From NCBI GenBank assembly GCA_025618425.1, contig CM046837.1, positions 27,151,793 through 27,215,792 of the forward strand: DNA of 64,000 bases. The letters run 5' to 3'. Below are positions 10,319 to 21,850 of the stretch, piece after piece (position 1 is the first letter of the stretch; every line of letters begins with the position of its first letter). The notes beneath the pieces are model-generated. The model worked only from the letters and a program-made list of their open reading frames with translations, ran no database searches and had not been told where the DNA came from. Made by a program: the position numbers and the translations under genes. This DNA comes from Heliocidaris tuberculata. Its lineage: Eukaryota; Echinodermata; Echinoidea; Camarodonta; Echinometridae.

Positions 10319-11570
10319 CAGCGTCGGAAATACACGGGGGCGACGGGCGATTTCGCCCTGGTCAGCCCCCATATTCGCCCCAATAAATGCTGGAAACTTG
10401 TATTTGGGGGCGACCGTTTTCTTATGAGTTGCCCCCATCAATGATTTGAAAGAAAATCACTATAATGCTCAAAAAGCAGCTAAATTTAACCTTTTATCTC
10501 GTTGACTCGGAGCTTAGTACATCGCGAATGTGCAGCATCGTGAGCGCTAGACCAAATGACAACAATTAATTATAGCCAGATATCGATACTGAAAATAGCG
10601 CTTTTTCACACATATTACAGTAACTACAAGCATTTTATATCAGGGTTGTATAAATTCATCGAGAGCTTCATTTTACTTTTACTTTTGTGAAAATTTCCTT
10701 TCCGAAACGCAATATCACCGTTACCATGGTTACAATGAGAGGTCTCAAATTACCATCATCCGTGTAATGAGACTATTACTAGATCTACGACCGGATACAT
10801 CGTACAGAGAAATTGTTCCTTACCACATTAAGTCCGTAGTCCCCTCAAGAAATCAATCTGGAAAGCCAAAACCTGCCTATAAAATGCTGAATTAGTGCCA
10901 TTTTTTCAAAGCATGCGGCGCTTAAGTCGGGTTGTGAGAAACAGAGTCACCGAAAATGCTCTACAAATCAAGGAATCGGGGGATTTATGACGGGGTTTTA
11001 CTTATCGCGCGTGAGATCGATGCTCAGCTAGTGAGATGGTATCCGCGAAAAACAAATTGGAAAAGAAAAATCACCCGGAACTGTGAGCATTCACAGTGTA
11101 TATGTACTTATGTACGTCCAAGGGGATTTAGGAGTATATGTGCAAGAAAAAAAAAAACAAACAGCAAGCCCACCTTTTCGCGTAAAATAAATATCTCCGC
11201 GGTAAATACGCCCAATAACAGCAAATTCGGGTGAAATTGACCTATTATTGATTTATTCCTTCAAATTTTGAAGAAAAAAAAAAATCTGATGAGGGGGGGG
11301 TGAAGTTAGAATTGTAAAAATCTATAGTTACATGTATTTTCAAATTTAATTGGGCAGTATGACGTGAAGTTAACCTGTGCGTGAGATAGTACAATTAGTA
11401 CCAATATAACAGCAATTGCAATATCACAAAAAACCCAAATTAATAACCAATCTGCACTTTCGATTAAAATGGTAGCCCCAATAATATGAGAAATAGCCCC
11501 ATAAAATTAAAAAGTTGCCCCAAGGCAAAAAAAAAAGTAGCCCCTAAAAAAAAAAATATTTCCTAGGTTG
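10319..11570. mobile_element. hAT-like element inside the LINE, 8-bp TSD CTAAGATT
   Basis: A 1252-bp insertion starting CAGCGTCGGAAATA and ending TATTTCCTAGGTTG (imperfect inverted tips CAnCnTnGGAAATA), flanked by CTAAGATT at 10311-10318 and 11571-11578. Removing it and one TSD rejoins the LINE reading frame (VAETKI to GHKPVGE). The 8-bp TSD and CA tips suggest the hAT superfamily. It contains TAGCCCC/TTGCCCC runs and no transposase. Confidence 0.7.
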
Positions 11571-11578
11571 CTAAGATT

Positions 11579-14500
11579 GGACATAAACCTGTGGGAGAAA
11601 GCATCACCTACAAAAGAGAACAATTGTTTGATGTGAATCTTCAAGATATATGTCACCAGAGGCTGTCCCCTACTGTGTGGAAGAATCTCACCTCCCTAGG
11701 TATCTCATACAGAAAGAAAACAAGACGAGGTAGAAGAGCAGGAGTGACCAGGAGGAACTAACACTCTTATACTCCTCCTATAGTTTCTGGACAGACAGGT
11801 GGGAAGAGGGAATCTCAGCTTAAAGAAAGTTGCTTACTAAGCAGACAGGCTAATGTGTTGAGAGTGAGGAAACTGAGAGGGAAAAGACATAAAGAAAAAA
11901 AAAAGGCTGCTGAATAACACCCAGGCCCGAATTGGCCTTTGGAACACTCGTTCTGTTAGTAACAACTTAGCATGTATCTGTGATCTGATACTTGATTGCA
12001 ATCTTGATGCATTAGTAATTTAACAGAGTCCTGGCTTACAGGTGATCACAGGGATGACCATGTTATTGCTGATCTGAAGTCGACCCTTCCTAACTATGAT
12101 ATCCTGCACTGTCCTCGCAAGGGTTCTAAAGGAGGAGGTATATGTGTCATCCATCGATCCTCTGCCTGTACATCTGTAAATGACACAAAAGAGTTTGCAT
12201 CTTTTGAGCTCTTGGACTTTAACATTCGTTTCTCGCCCACGTCTGTTTTGAGGGTGTATGCCATCTACAGACCACCACCATCCTCTCAGAACAAACTGAC
12301 CTACAGTGTGTTCACTTCAGAATTTTTCACTCTTTTGGAGTCTGCAGCCATTGATGATACCTGTCCTGTCCTAGTCGGAGACTTCAACATCCATGTTGAT
12401 AATAGCTGTGACAGTCTTGCAAAATCTTTCCTAAGCTCATTAGACATGCTAAGGTTCCAACAACATGTAAAGGAACCTACATGTACTCACCAAGCTGGAC
12501 ATACCTTGGATTTGATACTTTCTAGGAAAGTTGATGACATAGTTTCTTGTGTCCACCTTTTGTCTGGTCTACCATCCGCACATTCTGCGGTCATCACAAC
12601 TATAAACACTGAGGGTCCTAAGAATCATCCAAGGAAACGGGTCACCTACAGGAAGCTTCAAAGCATAGATCTCTGCTCTTTCAGGCAAGACACCATGACT
12701 TCTTCAATTGCGTCTACACTACCCTCTTGTCCTTCTGAGGCTGTAGACCTGTATAATGATAGTTTTATTCAACTTCTCAATAAGCATGCTCCTGCTGAGA
12801 GCAAGGTTATAACAGTTAAGCCGAATGCTCCAAGGTATAATGAAGAGATGAAGGAGGCTAAGAGATGCAGACGTCCGTCGTGCAGAGTGTCGGATGGTCA
12901 AATCTGGACTTTGTATCCATCAACAACTGTATAAGCAGGAGTGTGAGTCTTACTGCAATAGCCTGTTTAAAGCCAAATCTAAGTACCCGAAGGACGAGAT
13001 TGCTGAATCAAATACTAAGCAGCTGTTTAATATCGTGAAGAAGTTGTCTACTCCCAATCGAGCTGCAACATTTCCTGATCACTCTTCTGATGAGGACCTA
13101 GCCAACAACTTTGGCGAGTTCTTTGAGAACAAGATCAGCTCAATTGTGTCTTCCTTTGATGATTCTTCTTCTTGTTGCCTTCACAGCCTGGGACTTCACA
13201 AGACTGCAATCTTTCAGAGTTTGATCCCGTTCCTGAAAGCCAAGTGAAATTCCTCATCAATTCGCTTCCTTCAAAATCTTACAGCTTGGACCCCCTCCCT
13301 ACTTGGCTGGTAAAGGCGTGCCTTGATGAACTGCTACCTCTCATAACGCATATTATCAACCTTTCTCTATCATCTGGTGTGGTTCCTGAGCCTTTCAAAA
13401 CGGCCCATGTTGTACCTCTCCTGAAGAAACCTGGTCTCAAACGGAATGACTTCAGGAACTACAGGCCCATTGCTAATTTACCATTCCTTTGCAAGGTCGT
13501 TGAAAAACTTGTTGCAGCTCAACTGAGGACTTATCTAGATGAAAAGAGGCTGTTTCCGCCTAATCAGTCTGCTTATTGTCACTTTCATTCTACTGAAACG
13601 GCTCTGGTAAAAGTCCTTAATGATCTTCTGCATGCTGTGGACAAGGGTCGCGAAGCTGTCCTTATTCTTTGGGACTACTCTGCCGTGTTTGATACGCTAG
13701 ATCATCGTGGTCTCCTTCATCGTCTGGAGGTTGACTACGGTATCACAGGAACTGTTCTCCAATGGATAGAATCCTATTTGGATGGATGTACTGTAGTCAG
13801 AAGGTTATTGTTAATGGTTCCTCTTCCCAACCCTTCTCCGAACCCTTCTCCAACCCTTATGGGGTCCCGCAGGGCTGTATTCAACATGCAACCTATGCTG
13901 ATAATGCTCAGATATACCTGATCATGAGTTCATCTGATCGAGAAGATGCCATGCAAAGACTCTGCGCCTGTATCAGTGATGTAAAGAAATGGTCGTTAAA
14001 GAATAAACTTCAGCTCAATGAATTAAAAACCGAATGCTTTATGTATCATCCAAGTTTCGTAATACTGACTGTCTGCCCTGCCTGGATTTAGAATCAGGAA
14101 GTATTACTGTTTCGGAGAGTGTTCGAGACCTCGGGGTCACAATTGACAACAAAAACATCTGCCGATGCGCTTCATGGGGCATTAGTAAAATTGGAAAGAT
14201 AAGGAAATATCTTGATACATCAGCTACCGAACGATTAGTGCATGCCTTCATTTCTTCATATTTGGACTATTGCAATGGTCTGCTTGCTGGTCTTTCGCAT
14301 TCCCACATTGCACCCCTTCAGAGAATACAAAATACTGCCGCTAGACTGGTTACCCGTACTAAAAAGTCAGAACAAATCACCCCTGTCTTACAATCCCTTC
14401 ACTGGCTCCAGATCCATAAAAGAATCATCTTCAAAGTTCTTCTTCTAGTCTACAAAATCAGTCACAACCTTGCTCCATCCTACCTTCAAGACTTTGTTTC

Positions 14501-14728
14501 TCTCCGTTCAGCATTTGTATCTTCAGCAACTAGACGTCTCCGTTCCGCCACCACTGTCAATCTCCAGCTACCTCCCGGACCCCGTACCAGTACTCGTTAT
14601 GGCGATCGTGCCTTCTCTTCTCTTGCCCCCAAACTCTGGAACAATCTTCTTCTGTATATTCAACAGGCCTCCACCATAGATTCCTTCAAATCACTCCTTA
14701 AAACTTACCTCTTTAGGCAGTCATATCT

Positions 14729-14760
<32 letters not shown>

Positions 14761-14918
14761 TATATTAGTAATAGTTGTAAAACATTTTTGTATGTACTTG
14801 TTCATTTATGTTCTTCTCTCTTTTCTCTCTTCTTTTTGATTCTTTTACCTTTCCATGCGCTTAGAAACATGGTATTAAGCGCTTTATAAATGTTGTATAT
14901 TATGATTATTATCATTAA
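11579..14918 (+). pseudogene. CR1/L2-like LINE: endonuclease and reverse transcriptase, degenerate
   Basis: 11579-11760 continues the N-terminal ORF to a stop. 12030-12850 encodes an AP-endonuclease with VLVGDFNIHVD and SAHSAVITT. 12894-13920 encodes reverse transcriptase with RNYRPIANLPFLCKVVEKL and LWDYSAVFDTLDH (F/Y-x-D box intact). The second catalytic box reads YADN instead of YADD (about 13890-13905). 14034-14732 is the C-terminal part ending KTYLFRQSYL. At least four frame changes and the YADN substitution make it dead as assembled. It ends with a TAG run (14729-14760) and a 3' UTR with AAGCGCTTTATAAATG, typical of CR1/L2-type tails. The donor-junction minisatellite resumes at about 14918. 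Confidence 0.82.
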
Positions 14919-15103
14919 TGTTAGTGATCAAAGCTGGTGTATTAACTCAATAAGAAGGTATGATTGCAAGTGATGAAAGATGGTGTATAATTCCCTCAAC
15001 AAGAAGGTATGATTGCTAGTGAAAGATGGCGTGTTAACTTAATATTAAAGAAGGTATGATTGCTGGTGATCTAACTCTAAGAAGGTATGATTGCAAGTGA
15101 TTA
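14918..15103 (+). repeat. Intron 1 donor-junction minisatellite, distal block
   Basis: Four to five units of AACTCAATAAGAAG + GTATGATTGC + AAGTGATGAAAGATGGTGT, the continuation of the array beginning at exon 1 and now about 10.7 kb away owing to the insertions between. Confidence 0.78.
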
Positions 15104-15153
15104 CATCAGATTCAGATTCAGAAATATTTTGCCCATGATTCTGTTTGTATTAG

Positions 15154-15352
15154 ACTACCCACATGATAGTAGATGAAGGTAAGAGAGGAGGCTTCTCTCA
15201 TAAGTGTAGCAAGGCACAGAAGCTTAACATCCCTATTGTTGGTATATCTTACGTGGATGACTGTGTGGCTGCATCTCGACTACTCAACCCTACTCCATAC
15301 TTGATCGTTGATACGCAGGCTCAGTCTGGGTTTGGACATGGAAAGATAGTGG
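15154..15352 (+). CDS. PARP4: PARP4-like exon 2 (rest of BRCT domain)
   Basis: The acceptor GTATTAG ends at 15153 and the donor GTATGT starts at 15353. The reading frame enters at phase 0 with TTHMIVDEGK and leaves with one base of a glycine codon. The motif T-H-M-I-V-D, the helix, then G-I-S-Y-V-D-D-C (the position of the BRCT signature tryptophan, here tyrosine) and LLNPTPYLI complete a BRCT fold, as in PARP4. A poly-glycine/serine stretch (SGFGHGK) follows. It joins exon 1 without a phase break across a 10.9-kb intron. Confidence 0.78.
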
Positions 15353-15592
15353 GTATGTTCAGCTTTATTCATTCCTTACCATTGTAAATTTTTTGTTAAA
15401 AATGCTCATATCTTACAAGCTTAATATTCATCAACTCCAATATTCACTAAAGATGGGTTGCTGAAATTCTATTGCCAAAGTGATATGTCATTCAGGAAAC
15501 TATCAGATTTATCAGTGTCTAGTGTTCAAGTGGTAATGTGTTCTTTTAGTACGATTTTGGTTTTGATTATTCTAATAAGGTATTCGTCACAG

Positions 15593-15652
15593 GAAAGACA
15601 AAGGCTTGGTCATCAGGAAGAAAGTATTTCATCAGGATTTACACTCTGTCAA
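15593..15652 (+). CDS. PARP4: PARP4-like exon 3 (linker)
   Basis: A 60-base exon with acceptor GTCACAG (ends 15592) and donor GTAAGT (starts 15653), phase 1 on both sides. The frame reads GKTKAWSSGRKYFIRIYTLS. It is short and basic, connecting BRCT to the WGR-like region. The final 15 bases and the donor resemble each repeat unit of the minisatellite that starts immediately downstream. Confidence 0.7.
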
Positions 15653-16130
15653 GTAAGTTATCTGTTGTACAATGTATGTAGTAAGCTCTCTAATGTACAG
15701 TCTATGTTGTAAGATATATGGTGTACAATCTATGAAGCAAGCTATCTGTTGTACAGTCTGTGAAGTAAGCTATCTAGTGTACAGTCAATGAAGTAAACTA
15801 TATGGTGTACAATTTATGAAGTAAGCTGTCTGGTGTACAATCTGTGAAGTAATTATCTGTTGTATAATGTACATGTAAGTAGTAAGCTATCTGGTGTACA
15901 ATCTATTAAAGTAAGCTATCTGTTGTACAATCTATGAAGTAAGATATCTAGTGTACAATCTATGAAGTACGAGTAAGCTATCTTGTACTACGTATGTGAG
16001 TAGTAAGCTGTCTGGTGTACAATCTATGAAGTAAGCTATGTGGTGTGCAATCAGTGAAGTAAACTATCGGGAGTACAATCTATGCAGCAAGCTATCTGGT
16101 GTACAATCTACATGTATGAAGTAATTTAAA
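15638..16130 (+). repeat. Exon 3 donor-junction minisatellite (intron 3)
   Basis: About 17 imperfect units of about 28 bases, consensus TGTACAATCTATGAA followed by GTAAGCTATCTGG. The first part resembles the last 15 bases of exon 3 (TTTACACTCTGTCAA) and the second matches its donor and early intron (GTAAGTTATCTG). Most units retain a GTAAG donor-like core. Confidence 0.85.
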
Positions 16131-16423
16131 TTTAGATTTAATCGTTGATTTAAAAAAAATCAGGGGGATTTAAATCAAGGTGAACCTGACAACCCTGGTA
16201 CAATCTATGAAGCTAACTATGTCTACTGAGTTATCTTGGTCCTGTCTAACAAAGAGTCATGATTGATCCCAATCAATTGCCAACTGACTTGAGTGTGATA
16301 TTATGCCATTCCTAAAATAAGAAATGTGCGATTGTAAGTTTGCGATATGAGGACTTGGGGCTTGGGTAGCTTTTTGATTGATTGATTGATTGATCAGTCA
16401 GAACTCTTTATATTACAGGGCCC

Positions 16424-16566
16424 TGGGGAGCATTTCATCAAGCGTTTTTGTCGGTGATTTTTACCGACAACTGTTGTAAGCTACTGAAATCCTTGCATCT
16501 GATTGGCTGAGAGCAAATTTGTCAGTAAAAATCACTGACAAAACGCTTGATGAAACGTTCCCCTGA
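16424..16566. mobile_element. Hairpin MITE
   Basis: GGGGAGCATTTCATCAAGCG at about 16430 pairs with CGCTTGATGAAACGTTCCCC ending about 16563; arms extend through TTTTTGTCGGTGATTTTTACCGACA and its partner. It has an unstructured centre and no coding capacity. Confidence 0.72.
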
Positions 16567-17150
16567 TCTACTATCAGTAAAGTAAATTTATGGCTAATGT
16601 AAAATGTATAAAGTTAGTGAATGTACACTCTGATAATCCATCTCCTTATCTTTAGAGTGCAAATACGTACATGTATGTCAAGGGGCTGTTAGCAACTTGA
16701 AAATTCTCAGTTTGTATTAAACAAAATAGATGTACATGTATTCAGAATTAGAATATTCATGCATATAGCGAGAAGAAGAACAATTTTTTTATTATCAGTA
16801 TGATGACTTGTAACTGGGATGTTGGCATCATGTTTGATCTTGATCTATGTGTTATGAATATCTAGTACAATGACTTGCTCTATAGCTGAGCCTGATCAGT
16901 TAAGAGTAGGCATTTTGCCATCCGTGACATTTAATATTTCATGGATTATAATTTTATTAGGCAGCCATTGCAACCAAATTTGATCAAATCTCAACTCCTT
17001 CAGTGATACCTTCACATTGAAACATAAAATAGCTCTCTTGAATTAAATACACTGTACTTATTTTCTACAGGCCTTCAAACTTTTTTTGTCAAATGTCCGT
17101 CCTAGACTAACTGATCAGGTTCAGCTCTCTTTCTCTGTTTATCTTTTTCT
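16567..17150. other. Intron 3 sequence, nothing recognised
   Basis: AT-rich intronic sequence leading to the exon 4 acceptor, with no repeat or coding signal that I recognise. Confidence 0.45.
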
Positions 17151-17167
17151 CTCTGTCTTCTATAGAG

Positions 17168-17247
17168 TGTATTCATGGAACTCACCAAATGCTCCAGACT
17201 TTCCTTCTGAAGGAGATTATCTTGTCGCAAGAAGTCTTCTTCTGGAT
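17168..17247 (+). CDS. PARP4: PARP4-like exon 4 (start of WGR-like region)
   Basis: Two adjacent AGs (17164-17165 and 17166-17167) could act as acceptor. Only the second keeps the frame: it gives 80 bases, entering at phase 1 and leaving at phase 0, which fits exon 5. The peptide runs YSWNSPNAPDFPSEGDYLVA and ends RSLLLD before donor GTAAGC at 17248. The proline-rich segment followed by a hydrophobic strand resembles the stretch before the WGR-like region of PARP4. The first AG would put exon 5 out of frame. Confidence 0.68.
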
Positions 17248-17465
17248 GTAAGCGTCAAGCTTTAGCTCTAACTGAAATTAGATTCAGATGCATGTCAAAT
17301 TTTTGTTTTTGATTATCAAACCACAGATTTACCTGAAAGAAAATTGCATATACTTTCAAAAAATCAACCTAAGGCAATTTCAATAGCCTTATCCATCACC
17401 TATTGAAATGTGCAGACATGATATCTATTGGATATTGGATATACATGTACAATATGGTATGGTAC

Positions 17466-17880
17466 ACCAACGCATTCTTTTTAAAGTTTGTGTGTACGTC
17501 TTTAAAATTCTAAACCATTTAGCTCCTGAATATCTTTAATAACACACTCAAAATATATACACCATCTCGTAATCTTCGCTCAACAACTGACAAATGTAAG
17601 CTCATTATTCCCAAATCCAAACTCTCATCAACTGATAAGCACTCACTGGCTGCATCAAAAACATGGAACAATATTCCACTCTGCATCAGAGAAATAACCT
17701 GTCTTGCCACTTTCAAAAGATCCCTTAAAACATATCTCTTTCCCCAGTAATATCATGTTCTAATGTAATCTTTTACTTTTTTTTTTAGTCTGTCTTTTTG
17801 CTGTTGCTGTTGTCTTTTCTTTTCAAATTTATATTTTTGCAAGCGCTATGGTACTTTCTGATTTTAGCGCTCCTAAAGAT

Positions 17881-17946
<66 letters not shown>
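17466..17946 (+). pseudogene. LINE 3' fragment with ATT tail
   Basis: The frame reads RILFKVCVYVFKILNHLAPEYL with an internal stop, then KHSLAASKTWNNIPL and RSLKTYLFPQ, the C-terminal pattern of CR1/L2-type LINE proteins (compare KLWNNLLLYIQ and SLLKTYLFRQ in the LINE ending at 14918). The 3' UTR has TGCAAGCGCTATGGTACTTT and ends in an ATT microsatellite (17882-17946). It is a 5'-truncated insertion in intron 4. Confidence 0.75.
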
Positions 17947-18371
17947 GAATTGCCCTTGAGTTGATTTCTTGAAAGTCTTTGTGATCGTATTCTTAGATAA
18001 GATTTAGATACATATCAAGAATGATATACCTTACTTTAACCATGCCCGCAAAAATGAATTATGCCCACGGGCATAGTTAAATTTCGCTGCGATCCCCATT
18101 GGTTTACGTGTAAAAAATTACTTCCTGCAAGCGCGAGTGCGGATACCATAATCGCAGTGCGATTTGGATGCTAAATTTATTTTACTTGCGCAGAAGACCA
18201 GCGATCTATCTCGATTAATCTCTTATTTTTTAGTTTATTAACAGTTTGATGATGATTTTTAAATGTGAGGACCCCATGATTGGTAAGTCGCACATGTATT
18301 CTTTGATTCTTACCTGGCTTTGTTCGGTATATATATGTTGACTGCTTCAATATTTGAGGCACAGTCATTTC

Positions 18372-18448
18372 TATAGGCTCTCGGGGACCTTACATCCTGC
18401 TATTAGCCGAGGGGTCATAGCAGGATGTAAGGTCCCCGAGAGCCTATA
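18372..18448. repeat. Perfect 32-bp inverted repeat
   Basis: TATAGGCTCTCGGGGACCTT and the next 12 bases (18372-18403) are exactly mirrored at 18417-18448, with a 13-base loop. It would form a very stable stem. Function unknown. Confidence 0.85.
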
Positions 18449-18706
18449 CTGTACATCCCATATTGCTTGATCATTTCAAGTTGGGGCATTGTTACAAAGG
18501 AAAACTAACCTGCTTCCAAATGATACCTAATGCATTGATAATATGTGGTCAGTGGTCGTAAGAAATAAACGCATGTTTCTGAACATTTTTTGACAGATTT
18601 AGTTCAAAACCATTTAATTGTATTCTGGATGTAAGTCTTGTTCTATACTTATATTTTTTCAAAGCAATGTTATATTTTTGACCCTAGGGAATTGTTTTCA
18701 TTTCAG

Positions 18707-18859
18707 AGTATCAAAGAGGAGAAGAGTGGTAAACATACCTTTTTTCAGTTGGAGCTGCATGCAGTCAAGAAGAAGATAAGTGAGAGAATTGATGAGGAAC
18801 CAGACAATTCTTTCATGTATAGGGTGTTTTCACACTATGGAGATGTGGCAGACTTGAAG
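18707..18859 (+). CDS. PARP4: PARP4-like exon 5 (WGR-like domain core)
   Basis: A 153-base exon (51 codons, phase 0 both ends) with acceptor TTTCAG (ends 18706) and donor GTAATC (18860). It contains FFQLELHAV followed by YRVFSHYGDV. These align with the WGR domain pattern of a Y/F-x-L-Q-L strand and a W/F-x-x-W-G-R-V turn. The name-giving W-G-R is Y-G-D here, so the DNA/nucleotide-contact residues of PARP1-type WGR domains are not conserved. The frame stays open on both sides of the exon, but the splice signals and the join to exon 6 define the borders. Confidence 0.75.
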
Positions 18860-21057
18860 GTAATCACACCTGTCATCAATCAGTTCAAAACATCAGGCCT
18901 GTTATGTTGTGCTCTTATTCGTGCTGAACGAAACTCAGGAAACATGATTGCAAAGATTTTAAATAAATCAATATATAAAGGCAATTTGAATAGCCTTGAA
19001 TATTACCTTTTGAACTGTGCAAACATTACAATGACATTATTACATAATCCAGATATGATTTCTATGGCCAATACAATGAGGTATCAATATTGCCCTTGAG
19101 TTGATTTCTCAAGTCTTATTTATGTTCATTGTCTTCTTGTTTGGCATTAATATCTGCCATGCAATAGCACTCAAGTTGCCCCATCATTACCCTGGCTTTA
19201 GCAAGGCAAGCCAATTTTGTTGTTCAAAGCATTGAAGGGATAAAATATAAGATAAAATCTAACTCTGGTTGCTGTAATATGTTTCATGAAATGCATATTA
19301 TACAGATCTTTAAAGTAAGTAGCGATCTTAATAACATATATATATATAAATTATATATATATATATGTATATATATAAATTAGGGCTGTATCGAAATGTT
19401 TAAACATTTGGAAAACGGCTGTGAGGTCCCAAAACGGATTGGATTTCACGGTTTTCGGTTTGCCGAAAAGATGCTACATGATTTTGAATACATGGGAATG
19501 TCCAAAAGCTAAACATAAAACTTGCTATAAAAGCCTAATTTTCCTCCTTTTTATTCATAACAGTGCTAAAAAGTGTCAATTTACCTACAATGATTTGATT
19601 TTCGAATGTCTTATTTCTTGTTATTTTGTGGTTTGAAAACTCAGTTCTAGCTTCAAATGCCGATAATCGTTCAGCAATGGGGCTGCCATCTTGGTACTCG
19701 TGAATATGCAAAGCTTTATGTAAATATGTGTAAAACCAGCTCTGTGTAAAGTTCTCTGGCACCCTCTCCTGATCAGATCTTACATGCAGGGATTTGATCT
19801 AGACAATATGGCTGCCCCCATACAACGGAATCAACATTTTGAAGCTTGAACTCACTTGGAAAACTACAAAATATCAATGAATAAGACATTTTAAGCTCAA
19901 GTTTTGGTAGGTAAATGTATGCTTTTTATCAGTATTATGAATAAAACGAAAATAATGGCTTTCGTAGCAAGTCTCTTTTTTGTTTTGCCTCCAGTCCCAT
20001 GTGTTCAAAATCATATTGGATCACCCATTTGTTATAACCTTGCATATGTGTGAGTGCGTTTAACCGAAAACCGTTCGGTTTTTAGCCCTCGTTAAACGGA
20101 AAATGAAATAACCAAGATAATACAGCACTAATCTTGATATATATTACGCTAAGGATTTGGGGCCTTTTCTTTTGTTTGAATAGGCGCCTCCCCTGGCTCT
20201 TTAGGTCCCCACCTTTTGGTACCCACGGGTGGGGAATAGTCGCCAGATGGTTGGGAGGCACTTTTTAAGTGCTGAAGTGCTGTCCATATTTCATAAATTC
20301 ATTTTTAAACATTGAATTTCCGGAGGGAGTAATATTTCTGTCGATAGAACAGCTCACTGTCGTAGCACTGAAAAGTACCTTCTGTTATGCCCCCAACCCA
20401 AACCGATTACCTGTGAAGGGGAGAAACTTCATTGGTGTATTGCCAAAGAACAACGTGACGTATTCTCCAAGGCCATATCCGCACGTGTATATTGGCTTCA
20501 GTGTATACAACACACGTGTTATTTGTTCGCGCATGTACATGTACATGTACTGCTCCATGTACTATTTGTAGCTTCATGGTTACATAAAAGTTTAGTGCGT
20601 GTGTAACTCTATGGTTTCACAGCGGGGGGGGGGGGGGGGGGGATTGGGTGGGGTGGGTGGGGACATGTCTCATTGAAGCCGGTACACGTACATGAAAACG
20701 GATAAAAAGCGTACCTTTTCAACAATAAGCGCATAACCCGGATTACGCGTTTAGAGTATCAAAAAAAGCAAATATCAAGAAAAAGGGTAGCAAATTCAGA
20801 GATGATAGATCCGCGGAAGGGTGGGGGGGGGATATAGTTCGGTAGTGTGTTCCAAAGTAGGTTAAATTTCTTTTACCGTTCCTTTTTGACTAAAAAGAGG
20901 TCTATGATGATGATGTAATCATCAAATAGGATGTAAAATACCTTAAGCAAGATATAAAATCGCCGTTAATAATGGTATAAAAATCAGAGATAGACGGGTT
21001 TTCCTGTTTAGAGTATCAAAATCTGCTCCTACTGCAATCTGCTTTTTAATTCAGCAA

Positions 21058-21735
21058 GTGATTTACGCGGATGATGTACAGGTCTCAATGAGACATCTGG
21101 GGGGGGGGGGGGGGGGGGGGCGGTCGTCGTGATCGATTCGGATCGATTCTGGTGCCCGTAAACTTTTCTGCCTTTTATTTGTGAAAATTCGGCTCCTTTG
21201 GAAGTTTGATTTATCTAAGTATTCCATTACTTTATAAATTGAAGTTTCAACAGGTTTTTTTGTTTGTTAGTTTGTTGATGTTTTTTTTTTTTGGGGGGGG
21301 GGGCTGTTTCTTAGTTGAACTTAATTCTTTCTGTGACACAATTGTTTTGTTTGTTTTTTGATGTTTTTTTTTGTGTGGGTTGATGTTCGATGAGACAGGG
21401 TGAAGCCGGGAGGAACATGTAACTGTTAGATGTATTATGCGGATGATGTACAGGCCTCAATGAAACATCGGGGGAGGGGGGGGGGGTGGGTTGGGCGGTC
21501 GTCGCGATCGATTCGGATCAATTCAGGTGCCCGTAACCTTTTCTGCCTTTTATTTGTGAAAATTCGGCTCCTTTGGAAGTTTGATTTTTGTAAGCATTCC
21601 ATTACTTTATAAATTGAACTTTCAAGGTTTTTTTTGTTTGTTTGTTTGTTGGTGTTTTTTTTGTTGGGGGGGGGGGGGGGGCTGTTTCTTAGTTGAACTT
21701 AATTCTTTCTGTGATACAATTGTTTTGTTTGTTTG
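21058..21735 (+). repeat. Tandem duplication of about 370 bp
   Basis: GCGGATGATGTACAGG, a G run, CGATTCGGATC, GGTGCCCGTAA and TTTATTTGTGAAAATTCGGC recur in order at 21066-21310 and 21436-21735, offset about 370 bases. A related segment (GGTGAAGCCGGGAGGAACATG) is at 21401 and 54560. Confidence 0.75.
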
Positions 21736-21744
21736 TTGTTTTTT

Positions 21745-21795
21745 TGTCCCCGCCGAACGAAGTTCGCGAGGGGACTATGAAACGGGCTCCGTACG

Positions 21796-21842
<47 letters not shown>

Positions 21843-21850
21843 ATGTACCC
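21745..21850 (+). repeat. Partial TGTCCCCGCCG repeat with GT microsatellite
   Basis: TGTCCCCGCCGAACGAAGTT, CGAGGGGACTATGAAACGGG and CTCCGTACGTG, identical to the start of the element at 56141, followed by a GT run (21789-21840) and then unrelated sequence. Only the 5' end of that element is present. Confidence 0.75.

Noticed and set aside
17166..17247. Alternative acceptor two bases upstream for exon 4
   Set aside because: It would put exon 5 out of frame and destroys the WNSPNAPDFPSEGDYLVA reading.
18638..19099. 153-codon ORF taken as a whole gene
   Set aside because: Only 18707-18859 is coding-like and bounded by splice sites; the rest is intron read-through.
20560..21120. Long G runs as G-quadruplex regulatory sites
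   Set aside because: Homopolymer G/C runs are scattered through all repeats here and are error-prone in assemblies; there is no promoter context.
21430..21612. YYADDVQASM, resembling a reverse transcriptase YADD box
   Set aside because: No other reverse transcriptase motif is near, the sequence runs straight into a G run, and the paralogous copy 370 bases upstream has no supporting motif either.
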